Positions 41,555-49,015 of a stretch of DNA of 49,015 nucleotides are shown in pieces. Both the position numbers and the translations under genes were made by a program. The stretch is from an uncultured Flavobacteriaceae bacterium. Lineage in GTDB: Bacteria; Bacteroidota; Bacteroidia; Flavobacteriales; Flavobacteriaceae. The DNA is taken from the NCBI GenBank assembly GCA_913052585.1, contig CAJXEB010000013.1, forward strand, positions 1-49,015, given 5' to 3'. How positions within the stretch are numbered: position 1 is the first letter of the stretch; each line of letters opens with the position of its first letter. Under the pieces are notes generated by a model that had not been told where the DNA came from, searched no databases, and saw nothing but the letters and a program-made list of their open reading frames with translations.

Positions 41555-42808
41555 ATGAAGGTATTTAAATTTGGTGGAGCATCTGTAAAAAATGCTGAAG
41601 GAGTTAAAAACATATTATCTGTATTAAAAACTACAGAAGAAAAAGACTTGGTGGTTATTGTTTCTGCAATGGGAAAGATGACCAATCAGTTAGAATTAAT
41701 CGTTTCTAATTATTTTTTAAACCCTAATGAAGTAAAGTCTTCCATAGCTGAGGTTTACGATTATCATGTTCAAATTATATCAGATCTTTTTAGCAACACG
41801 TCACATCCAATTTTTAACTTGCTATTAAAGTATAACAATGAGCTTCAGTTTTTATTAGGAAACAATAAATCTAATGACCATTCTTTTGTTTACGATCAAG
41901 TAGTGAGTTTTGGTGAATTGATTTCTACTACCATTATTTCACATTATTTGTCTGATAAAGGACTTGAAAATAAGTTTCTAGATGTAAGGTCGTGTATAAA
42001 AACCGATAACAATTATCGAGATGCAATTGTAGATTGGGAAAAAACTCAAAAAAACATTATAAAAAGTATTCCTAAAAAAGGAATTTGTATCACTCAAGGA
42101 TTTATAGCTTCAGAAAATTCTCATAATTTCACCACTACTTTAGGAAGAGAAGGAAGTGATTATACTGCTGCTATTTTTGCATATTGTTTAAATGCACAGA
42201 GTGTTACTATTTGGAAAGATGTTCCTGGGGTATTGAATGCGGATCCGAGACATTTTAAAAAAACGCAATTACTACATCATATTTCTTATCGAGAAGCTAT
42301 AGAGATGGCTTTTTATGGTGCTTCAGTTATTCATCCAAAAACATTACAGCCATTACAACGAAAAGAAATTCCATTATATGTAAAATCTTTTTTTAACCCT
42401 AAGGATAATGGTACTTGTGTTGGAAAAGGAGTTGCTTTAGACCCTTTGGTTTCTTGTTTTATTTTAAAGAAAAACCAAGTGCTTATATCGCTTTCATCTT
42501 TAGATTTTTCATTTATTATGGAAGATAATATTGGTGATGTTTTTAAACAATTACATCAATATAAAATGAAAGTAAATTTAATTCAAAATTCGGCAATAAG
42601 TTTTTCCGTTTGTGTGGATAATAAATTTAATAAGTTAGAGTTATTGCTAGGAAAGTTAAGAGAAACATTTAGAGTGACTTGGAATGAAGATGTTATACTT
42701 TACACCATACGACATTCTAAAACAAGTGAAATTGAAGAGTTATTAAGTGGAAAAGAAATGCTTTTAAAGCAAGAAAATAGAGAAACAATTCAGATAGTAG
42801 TTAAGTAA
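41555..42808 (+). CDS. lysC: Aspartate kinase, monofunctional
   Basis: 417 residues. N-terminal KFGGASVKNAEGV (ATP-binding Lys and GG), VIVSAMGKMTNQLE, FGELISTTIISHYL, TTTLGREGSDYTAAIFAYCLNAQSVTIWKDVPGVLNADPR (the family's GRGGSD equivalent, here GREGSD), and a C-terminal regulatory region from ~300 with ACT-like folds. Phosphorylates aspartate as the first step to lysine, threonine and methionine. Not fused to homoserine dehydrogenase, so it is probably one of several isoenzymes. Confidence 0.93.
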   Translation: MKVFKFGGASVKNAEGVKNILSVLKTTEEKDLVVIVSAMGKMTNQLELIVSNYFLNPNEVKSSIAEVYDYHVQIISDLFSNTSHPIFNLLLKYNNELQFLLGNNKSNDHSFVYDQVVSFGELISTTIISHYLSDKGLENKFLDVRSCIKTDNNYRDAIVDWEKTQKNIIKSIPKKGICITQGFIASENSHNFTTTLGREGSDYTAAIFAYCLNAQSVTIWKDVPGVLNADPRHFKKTQLLHHISYREAIEMAFYGASVIHPKTLQPLQRKEIPLYVKSFFNPKDNGTCVGKGVALDPLVSCFILKKNQVLISLSSLDFSFIMEDNIGDVFKQLHQYKMKVNLIQNSAISFSVCVDNKFNKLELLLGKLRETFRVTWNEDVILYTIRHSKTSEIEELLSGKEMLLKQENRETIQIVVK

Positions 42809-42829
42809 TAATACAATTTGATTTTTAAC

Positions 42830-42837
42830 TATATTTG
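42830..42837 (+). promoter_or_regulatory. -7 box of the acyltransferase gene
   Basis: TATATTTG matches TAnnTTTG 46 bp before the ATG at 42884. Confidence 0.5.
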
Positions 42838-42883
42838 CTTTATACTGGCAGATCAGGCATCAATCAAAAATTAATTATCATAC

Positions 42884-44698
42884 ATGGGATTAGTCAATGC
42901 AAAAGAAGTAGCACAGACCATTAACCTGCATAAATTTGGGTTTTTAGGTACTACCTTTGGTTGGGCATTGATGAAAATTCTAAACCTCAATACTCTTAAT
43001 AAGATTTATGATAAAAATAAACATTTAAAAGAAATTGAATTTATAAATGCATTGATTGACGACTTTGAAATTAAGTTTGAAATCCCAGAAGAAGATTTAA
43101 AAAGAATCCCAAAAACGGGACCTTTTATTACCATATCTAATCATCCCTTAGGAGGAGTTGATGGAATTTTATTATTGAAATTGTTATTGGATCACCGTCC
43201 CGATTTTAAAATATTAGCCAATTTTTTATTACATCGCATCGAACCTATGAAACCCTATGTGATGCCTGTAAACCCTTTTGAAGGAAAAAAAGAATTACAA
43301 TCTAACTTAGGCGGTTTTAAAGCATCCTTAAAACATTTAGAAGATGGACACCCCTTAGGTATTTTCCCGGCTGGAGAAGTTTCTACTTATAGAGACGGCA
43401 AATTAATAGTAGATAAGCCTTGGGAAGAAACTGCTATGAAATTGATACAAAGAGCGAAAGTTCCTGTAGTACCCATTTATTTTCATGCTAAAAATAGTAA
43501 GTTGTTTTACCGAATGGCTAAAATGAGTGACACCTTACGTACCGCTAAATTACCTTCTGAGGTATTAACTCAAAAAGAACGATTAATAAAGGTTAGAATT
43601 GGAAATGCAATTTCTGTTAATGCTCAAGATGAATATAAATCACTTGAAGATTTCACCAATTTTTTACGTACCAAAACATACCTACTTGCAAACCCTTTTG
43701 AAAAGAAAAAATTAATTAATAGCCTTCCAAAAACATTAAAGTTCCCCAAACCTCCTAAAAATATTGTAAATCCAGTCGCTGTTTCTACTCTTGAAAAAGA
43801 GATATATTCTCTGCAAAAAAATGATAAAAGATTGCTGCAAAGTAAAAACTACGAAATTTACTTAGCAGAAGCACCAATTATCCCAAATATCATTCAAGAA
43901 ATAGGAAGGCTTAGAGAAATAACCTTTAGAGAAATAGGAGAGGGAACTAATAAAGCTATAGACTTAGATAAATTTGATGCATACTATCACCATATGTTTT
44001 TATGGGATAAGGATGAAAAAATGATTGCTGGAGCTTATAGAATGGGTTTAGGTTCTCAAATTTTTTCAAAATACGGAATCGATGGATTCTACTTACAGGA
44101 ACTATTTCGATTCGATCAAGAGCTATTTCCAATGATGAGTAAATCCATTGAAATGGGAAGAGCTTTTATAATTAAGAAATATCAAATGCGACCAATGCCA
44201 TTGTTTTTACTTTGGAAAGGAATAGTACACACAACATTAAGATATCCAGAGCATAAATATTTAATAGGAGGAGTTAGTATTAGTAATCAATTTTCTGAAT
44301 TTTCAAAATCGTTGATGATTGAGTTTATGAAATCTAATTATTACGACCCCTATGTTGCACAATATATTAAGCCCAAAAAAGAATATAAGGTTAAGTTAAA
44401 AGATGCTGATAAGGATTTCATTTTTGATGCCAGTGAAGCAGATTTAAATAAGTTTGATAAGATTATAGATGAAGTAGAACCAGGAAGTTTACGATTACCT
44501 GTTCTAATTAAAAAGTATATCAAGCAAAATGCAAAAGTGGTTGCTTTTAACGTGGATCCATTATTTAATAATGCAGTAGATGGCCTTATGTATATTCGAA
44601 TTTCAGATTTGCCAGAAAGTACTGTAAAACCTGTTATGGAAGAGTTTCAAGCGGAATGGGAAAAGAAGATTAATTCTCAAACAGAAGATAAAAAATAA
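42884..44698 (+). CDS. olsF: OlsF-like bifunctional acyltransferase (ornithine lipid synthesis)
   Basis: 604 residues. N-terminal PlsC/LPLAT domain (~75-270): ISNHPLGGVDGILLLKLL (H-x4-D catalytic type), VNPFEGKKEL and FPAGEVSTYRDG. C-terminal GNAT-type N-acyltransferase domain (~320-590): IGRLREITFREIGEGTN, FLWDKDEKMIAGAYRMG, ELFRFDQELFPMMSKSIEMGRAFI. This domain order is that of OlsF, in which the C-terminal domain makes lyso-ornithine lipid and the N-terminal one adds the second acyl chain. Ornithine lipids are phosphorus-free membrane lipids. Single gene ended by a strong terminator. Confidence 0.85.
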   Translation: MGLVNAKEVAQTINLHKFGFLGTTFGWALMKILNLNTLNKIYDKNKHLKEIEFINALIDDFEIKFEIPEEDLKRIPKTGPFITISNHPLGGVDGILLLKLLLDHRPDFKILANFLLHRIEPMKPYVMPVNPFEGKKELQSNLGGFKASLKHLEDGHPLGIFPAGEVSTYRDGKLIVDKPWEETAMKLIQRAKVPVVPIYFHAKNSKLFYRMAKMSDTLRTAKLPSEVLTQKERLIKVRIGNAISVNAQDEYKSLEDFTNFLRTKTYLLANPFEKKKLINSLPKTLKFPKPPKNIVNPVAVSTLEKEIYSLQKNDKRLLQSKNYEIYLAEAPIIPNIIQEIGRLREITFREIGEGTNKAIDLDKFDAYYHHMFLWDKDEKMIAGAYRMGLGSQIFSKYGIDGFYLQELFRFDQELFPMMSKSIEMGRAFIIKKYQMRPMPLFLLWKGIVHTTLRYPEHKYLIGGVSISNQFSEFSKSLMIEFMKSNYYDPYVAQYIKPKKEYKVKLKDADKDFIFDASEADLNKFDKIIDEVEPGSLRLPVLIKKYIKQNAKVVAFNVDPLFNNAVDGLMYIRISDLPESTVKPVMEEFQAEWEKKINSQTEDKK

Positions 44699-44732
44699 AA
44701 AAAGCCTTTGATTTAAATCAAAGGCTTTTTTT
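44697..44732. terminator. Strong bidirectional terminator
   Basis: A 36-bp perfect palindrome centred at 44714/44715 (AAAGCCTTTGATTT and its complement) with A and T tracts at its ends. It starts within the olsF stop codon region and serves olsF on + and, 22 bp beyond its stop, the metalloprotease gene on -. Confidence 0.93.
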
Positions 44733-44753
44733 TAGGACGACTCATAGGGAAAT

Positions 44754-46542
44754 TTATATTTTAATAATCTTTTTCACCACCATCCCATCATTGGTTTCAA
44801 TTTTCACCAACAATAAACCTTTAGCGATTCCAGAGAGATTAATATATTTTTGGTTGCCTGTTTTTTCTATTACTTTTTCCTCGGTATTACCGTCGTCGTA
44901 TTGTTCTATAATATTATAGAGACCTGGTTGTAAATTGTTAATTAAATTTTCGTTATTGATAGCTGTAGAGTCTTGTGGTGTAATGGTTACATTGGTATTT
45001 AATACATTATCATTAAACTTAATAATTGTACCTCCATTGGGTTTTCTGTTATAGTTGTCATAGCAACGCCAAGGCTGAGAATTATCTAATTGAATGATTT
45101 TAATAGCTGTATGGTTTGGGTGCGTAATATTTCCATAATGAGTATCGTTTTTTGAAATAAAAGTTCCTATTTGCTCATTATAGGTAAAATCAGTATTCTC
45201 ATAATCTAAAGGCAAATCGCAATCTACTTCTGCAAAACAATCGCAATCTATAAAATTATAATCGAATCCAGGTTGTAATAAAGGTGGATTTGGGTCACCA
45301 TTAATATCTACAGGTACGGTACCGTTAACATAGTATTCACCTTTATACGGTTCATAAAGCGATGCCACTCCTAGTGTATTTAGGGCAGGAGTCATAGCAC
45401 TCTCACAATCCAAAGCAATGGTTTCACGCATTCTAATGGCTTGTCCTGTTGTTAAAACAAATTCAGTACAATCCTTTGTATATGCCATTAAATTATTAAT
45501 GTCCTGGGAATAAAGCTGATAGTTATCCAGTCTGTTACAATCTTTATTAGTACCTGTATAGGTGCAATTTTGAGCATATAAATATGCGTCAGCTATAGGA
45601 TCGTAATTGGCTGTTGCATAGCTTTGTGCATCTTCAAAATCATCAAATGTTGCATCTCCTTCTAAAAAAGGTGCTTCAAACTGACTCCAAAAGAGTTCGT
45701 ACCAACGCTCAACTTGAAAGTTGGGAGCTGCAGCAGTATCTAGTATTCTGTCCCCGTGGTTTGCCACGTTAAAATTTGGATTGCTAGAATCTCTAGGTAC
45801 ACGTTCACAACCTTCGGTTAAAACGTTTGGAACTGGATTGTATGGATATCGAAATCCATCCCAAGTATGGTTTAAACCTAAACTATGTCGAATCTCATGT
45901 GTGGCATGACTTGTTCTGCCAATAAAAGACCCTCTACTTTGTGCATGTAATGGGTAACCTTTTCCATGAGCCGCACCTCCCTTTGAATCACCATTGCCAG
46001 AAACATAGACATTATAAGCATTTGCATTTCTAAGCAAATCAAGATCTGATGGTAAGTTAGGATCTGGAGTATCATAAATATGCTGGCCTAGCTTAAAGAT
46101 TAGTTGTGAAGTACTTACGTCAGTGTCATTAGGGCTATTAGTCCCTACTAAATAGGTATCATGAATTTGCCCATGCCCTAGGTATTTAAAAAAAATGTTA
46201 AAGGGATTGTACATGATATTAGCCGCTGCAACCACATCTAATGCCTCTTTTTCAAAATCTCCAAAAGGAGGAGCATTGTTAATTGGAAATCCTGCATCAT
46301 TTAATACATCCCAGAAAAAAATATTGATAATAACGGGCTCAAAAGTTGCTAAATAATCAGGATCAATAGATAGGGCAGGATTTGTGTAGATTGTGTAATC
46401 TGAATCATCACATGCTTGTGATGTTTGGGAATCAACAAATTTACAAAATTCACTTTCTTGCGATTGCCCAAGCTTATTAAAAGTGAATAGAAAAGCCGTA
46501 AAAAGGGCTAAAACATTGATGGGGGGTAATCTTGTAATTCAT
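44754..46542 (-). pseudogene. Secreted M43-like metalloprotease, copy 2, out of frame at a C6 tract (broken or phase-variable)
   Basis: The only fitting ATG (46542) reads MNYKITP and then shifts frame at six C residues (46526-46521). With five C the frame would continue into INVLALFTAFLFTFNKLGQSQ, a good signal peptide, and give an intact 595-residue protein. As read, translation from that ATG stops after 19 codons; the main frame has no ATG and opens only at an internal GTG (46235) without a signal. The rest is intact: zinc motif HEIRHSLGLNH, CERVPRDSSNPNFNVANHGDRILDTAA, Met-turn region NNLMAYTKDCTEF, the C-terminal region shared with copy 1 (RCYDNYNRKPNGGTIIKFND), and a terminal T9SS-like stretch (GLLLVKIETNDGMVVKKIIKI) missing from copy 1. 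The upkeep of the whole reading frame suggests recent or reversible inactivation, or a sequencing error. Confidence 0.8.
46521..46526 (-). repeat. C6 homopolymer within codons 6-7 of metalloprotease copy 2
   Basis: Six G on the + strand (C6 in the gene), in otherwise AT-rich DNA. It lies exactly where the start-codon frame and the main frame part, so a one-base slip switches the gene on or off. Confidence 0.7.
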
Positions 46543-46652
46543 AATATAGTGTTTTAAAGTTAATTAAAAACCTAAACTATGCGGGGGAGATATACAATAA
46601 GTATATCACATTTGGGTTTACGTAACGCTAAGGTATAAAATAAATGCTTGTA

Positions 46653-46698
46653 AAAACAAAAGAACCATTCTATTTATTTAGAATGGTTCTTTTGTTTT
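46653..46698. terminator. Strong terminator after the OmpA-family gene
   Basis: Perfect 20-bp stem (AAAACAAAAGAACCATTCTA and its complement) with a 6-nt loop, T-rich on both strands. It lies 12 bp beyond the OmpA gene stop codon (46710) on the - strand. Confidence 0.92.
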
Positions 46699-46709
46699 AT
46701 TTACTGGTA

Positions 46710-48350
46710 TTATCTTTTCGTTATAACAAATTCTGATCGTCTATTATTATCGTTTTGTTCTTTGGTACAGTTGGCGCCACAATTAACAAGTGGTTTAGTT
46801 TCACCAAACCCTTGGCTAGTTAATCTAGCTTTATCGATATCTTTAGAGATAATGTATTGCATCGTAGAGGCTGCTCTTCTGTTAGAGAGTCCCATATTAT
46901 ATTCTGGCGTACCACTATGATCGGTATGACTTTCAACTTTAATTTCCATTGCTGGATATTTTTTCATGATTGCCACTAATTTGTCAAGTTCAAAAGCCGC
47001 AATCGGTTTGATATTGTGTTTATCATAATCAAACTGAATAGGGTTTAAAACCACTTTATCATCTGCAATGATTTCTTCGATAGGACGAAGCATTAGCGTT
47101 CTACTCACCGGTCCTTGATTGGTTGGAGTTATTGTTAGGCTATTACTTTCGTAACCTTGCAAAAATCCTAATACTTCATTTTGCTTATCACACTCTACAA
47201 CAAGTGCTACAAAACCATTGTTATCTGCTGTTTTAGTAGCTAATTTATTTTCAGTATTATCATAAAGGTCTACACGTGCACCTGGTAATGCTTTTTTAGT
47301 ATACTCATCTACTACTTGAACATTAAGTTCGTAATCACATAATGGAGCGATTAATTTAGCAGCATAAATATCATCACTACCAACACCACCTTTTCTATTA
47401 GAAGAAACATATCCTTCTTTAGTTTTAGGGTCGTATTTAAAAGCGAAATCATCACTTGAGCTATTAACATCGCTTCCAATATTTCTAACACTACCAAAGC
47501 CTGAACCATTAGCTTCTGCATAGAAAACATCTAATTCTCCTACTCCCATATGTCCATCACTAGAGAAGTAAAGGGTACCGTTTGAGTCCATAAAAGGGAA
47601 TACCTCTTTTCCTTCGGTATTAACTTTATCACCTAAGTTTTCTGGTTTACCAAGAGAACCGTCTTTGTTTACAGCTACCTTATAAATGTCAGACATTCCT
47701 TTTCCACCAGGCATATCACTTACAAAATAAAGCGTATTTCCATCAGGGCTTAAAGCAGGTTGTCCAACAGAGTTTTGGCTGTTATTAAAACTTACTGGCT
47801 GAATGTCTTTCCAAACACCATTTTCTTTTACGGCCGTAAATAAGTTAATCTGGCTAATACCTTCTTCACTTTTTTTGTATTTACCTTTAAAGTAATCGTT
47901 TCTGTCAAAATACATCCTTTTACCATCTGCAGTTATGGCTACATTACCTTCGTGGTATTTGGTGTTTACATCTCCAGCAATTAGGTCTGCATTTTTAACG
48001 GTTCCGCCAATAATTTCTGCAGCATATACATCTAAAAATGGTTCTTCGTTCCAGCTGTATTTTTTTCTAGCGGTATTTCTAGCCGAAGAGAAGTAAAAAG
48101 ATTTATCGATAACGGTACCACCAAACTCGGAGTATTCGGTATTGATTTCTTTCATATTGGTAAGCGAAAACTTTTTAGCATTTTCTAAATACCTCGGTAG
48201 GTAATTAGGGTCTTTCATAAAAGCAACTGCTCTAGAGTCTGCTGGTTTCATTTCAGCAAATTTCTTCATCCAGGTATTATAATTACCATTTTTACCATTG
48301 GCTTTTAAAACTTGAGCATAATTATAAACTGTTGGCCCACATGTATACAT
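46710..48350 (-). CDS. OmpA-family PD40 protein, N-terminally truncated and fused to a cysS start
   Basis: 546 residues from ATG 48350. From about residue 10 on this is a Bacteroidota OmpA-family protein: end of a TPR-like region ([34 protein letters not shown]), WD40-like PD40 repeats ([47 protein letters not shown]), a carboxypeptidase-regulatory-like domain (~355-430) and a peptidoglycan-binding OmpA domain (~440-546; [40 protein letters not shown]). Full-length relatives carry about 100 more N-terminal residues: a signal peptide and TPR units. Here these are replaced by [10 protein letters not shown], the class I signature start of cysteinyl-tRNA synthetase, in frame. The product lacks an export signal and should not reach the periplasm. 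Confidence 0.88.
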   Translation of the reverse strand: MYTCGPTVYNYAQVLKANGKNGNYNTWMKKFAEMKPADSRAVAFMKDPNYLPRYLENAKKFSLTNMKEINTEYSEFGGTVIDKSFYFSSARNTARKKYSWNEEPFLDVYAAEIIGGTVKNADLIAGDVNTKYHEGNVAITADGKRMYFDRNDYFKGKYKKSEEGISQINLFTAVKENGVWKDIQPVSFNNSQNSVGQPALSPDGNTLYFVSDMPGGKGMSDIYKVAVNKDGSLGKPENLGDKVNTEGKEVFPFMDSNGTLYFSSDGHMGVGELDVFYAEANGSGFGSVRNIGSDVNSSSDDFAFKYDPKTKEGYVSSNRKGGVGSDDIYAAKLIAPLCDYELNVQVVDEYTKKALPGARVDLYDNTENKLATKTADNNGFVALVVECDKQNEVLGFLQGYESNSLTITPTNQGPVSRTLMLRPIEEIIADDKVVLNPIQFDYDKHNIKPIAAFELDKLVAIMKKYPAMEIKVESHTDHSGTPEYNMGLSNRRAASTMQYIISKDIDKARLTSQGFGETKPLVNCGANCTKEQNDNNRRSEFVITKR

Positions 48351-48449
48351 CCTTACATGACTTGAATCTATAGGAATAAATTCTTCTTTTTTTCGACTTA
48401 AAGTATTATGAATGAATAATTTAGATATAATGACACTTATCCTTGATGA
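48313..48449 (-). pseudogene. cysS: cysS N-terminal fragment joined to the OmpA-family gene
   Basis: In frame with the OmpA gene and directly downstream of the folE stop codon, the - strand reads [18 protein letters not shown], then [19 protein letters not shown]: the N-terminus of cysteinyl-tRNA synthetase, including the CGPTVY zinc and HIGH-region lead-in. Normally this continues as YAHIGNAR; here it becomes YAQVLKA of the OmpA gene. Both parents plausibly share TATGCTCA at the join (about 48320-48313). No ATG or GTG precedes 48350 in this frame, so the native cysS start is either non-standard or lost. The rest of cysS (more than 400 codons) is absent. Confidence 0.85.
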
Positions 48450-49015
48450 TTACTTATCAATATTAATTAATGATAAAAATTTCTTCCATTGTTTATCATC
48501 TTCAAATTTTCCACCTGCCTCAATTGTAACTGTACTGCTCGTAATATCTTTTATACCACGCGATGAAACACAAAGATGATCTGCATCGATTAAAAGTGCT
48601 ATGTCATCTGTATTTAAAACAGATTTTAATTCATTAAAAATTTGAACTGTCATACGTTCTTGAACTTGAGGTCTTTTAGAAAAATAATTAACAATTCTAT
48701 GAATCTTAGATAGACCAATGACTTTTCCTGATGATATATATCCAATATGAGCTTTTCCAATAATTGGTAGAAAATGATGCTCACAATTAGAGTAAAAAGT
48801 GATATTTTTTTCAATTAACATTTTTTCATATTGATATTTATTATTAAATAAAGAAGCTTTTGGTTTCTTGTCAGGATTTAATCCAGAGCATAGCTCTTTT
48901 ACATACATCTTAGCAACTCTAAAAGGGGTCCCTTTTAAACTATCATCACTTAAATCCAAACCAAGTATTAACATAATTTGTCTGAAATGTTCCTCAATAC
49001 GTTCAATTTTTTCCT
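48450..49015 (-). CDS. folE: GTP cyclohydrolase I FolE (5' end outside window)
   Basis: About 188 codons visible; the frame is open to the right edge (EKIERIEEHFRQIMLILGLDL), so the true start lies outside. It converts GTP to dihydroneopterin triphosphate for folate or related pterins. Motifs: DDSLKGTPFRVAKMYVKELC, zinc ligand Cys and His in FYSNCEHHFLPIIGKAHIGYI, GLSKIHRIVNYFSKRPQVQERMT, and second zinc Cys in ADHLCVSSRGIKD. The sequence is of the type seen in Bacteroidota. It is followed after the stop codon directly by the cysS fragment; from memory folE and cysS are neighbours in many flavobacterial genomes. Confidence 0.93.
   Translation of the reverse strand, partial: EKIERIEEHFRQIMLILGLDLSDDSLKGTPFRVAKMYVKELCSGLNPDKKPKASLFNNKYQYEKMLIEKNITFYSNCEHHFLPIIGKAHIGYISSGKVIGLSKIHRIVNYFSKRPQVQERMTVQIFNELKSVLNTDDIALLIDADHLCVSSRGIKDITSSTVTIEAGGKFEDDKQWKKFLSLINIDK

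Noticed and set aside
44754-46235. GTG at 46235 as the real start of the second metalloprotease
   Set aside because: It would remove the signal peptide and ~100 conserved residues that are encoded upstream in the same frame; the ATG plus C6 frameshift explains the locus better.

Overview
The window looks like a chromosomal segment of a marine-type Flavobacteriaceae bacterium (Bacteroidota). Evidence: very AT-rich DNA; TAnnTTTG promoter boxes in front of many genes; type IX secretion (T9SS) C-terminal sorting domains on several exported proteins; and families typical of this group (imelysin/DUF4856 lipoproteins, HTTM protein, DUF1501/DUF1800 pair, OmpA with PD40 repeats, OlsF, MoaC-MoaB fusion). 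No rRNA, tRNA, CRISPR array or transposase gene was seen.

Layout. 1-2254 (-): 3' part of a large secreted BspA-like DUF285 repeat protein with exact 75-bp periodicity, then a divergent short ssb (2507-2842). 3005-3260: decayed copy of the 3' end of the dipeptidyl-peptidase gene that lies intact at 9846-11972. Between these two same-orientation copies sits a + strand iron-uptake type operon: DUF4856 lipoprotein, imelysin lipoprotein, a 54-codon ORF, HTTM protein and FecA-like TonB receptor. 12158-19229 (-): a nearly complete molybdenum-cofactor (Moco) operon, moeA - ModE-like HTH - TauE/SafE permease - mobA - moaD - moeB/rhodanese - moaE - [four-helix-bundle element with terminal inverted repeats] - moaCB - 26-codon micro-ORF - moaA. 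19368-20887 (+), divergent: ECF sigma factor, small one-TM protein, Spy/CpxP-like protein, with two copies of a 36-bp putative ECF promoter and a second copy of the same micro-ORF. 20945-35562: mostly housekeeping genes (trhO, tex, metG, DUF1501/DUF1800, S66 carboxypeptidase, yraN, TlpA-like, mfd). 35846-39828: secreted M43-like metalloprotease, FG-GAP/VCBS T9SS protein, a small secreted protein, TerB-like. 39955-44698: fbp, GNAT, aspartate kinase, OlsF-type ornithine-lipid synthase. 44754-46542 (-): second M43-like metalloprotease, out of frame at a C6 tract just after its start codon. 46710-49015 (-): OmpA-family gene lacking its normal N-terminus, joined in frame to the first codons of a cysteinyl-tRNA synthetase, preceded by folE that runs off the window.

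Most notable: (1) the folE-cysS'::ompA' junction, either a microhomology rearrangement or an assembly chimera; (2) a conserved micro-ORF pair (5 codons overlapping 22-26 codons, peptide beginning MLK-[IF]-FIPKG) present both immediately upstream of moaA and in the leader of the neighbouring ECF-sigma regulon operon, suggesting an undescribed small-protein or leader link between envelope/metal stress and Moco synthesis; (3) a 431-bp element with 29-bp imperfect terminal inverted repeats carrying the four-helix-bundle gene inside the Moco operon; (4) direct repeats of the DPP gene end flanking the iron operon, the layout expected from a single-crossover integration; (5) a possible phase-variable metalloprotease.
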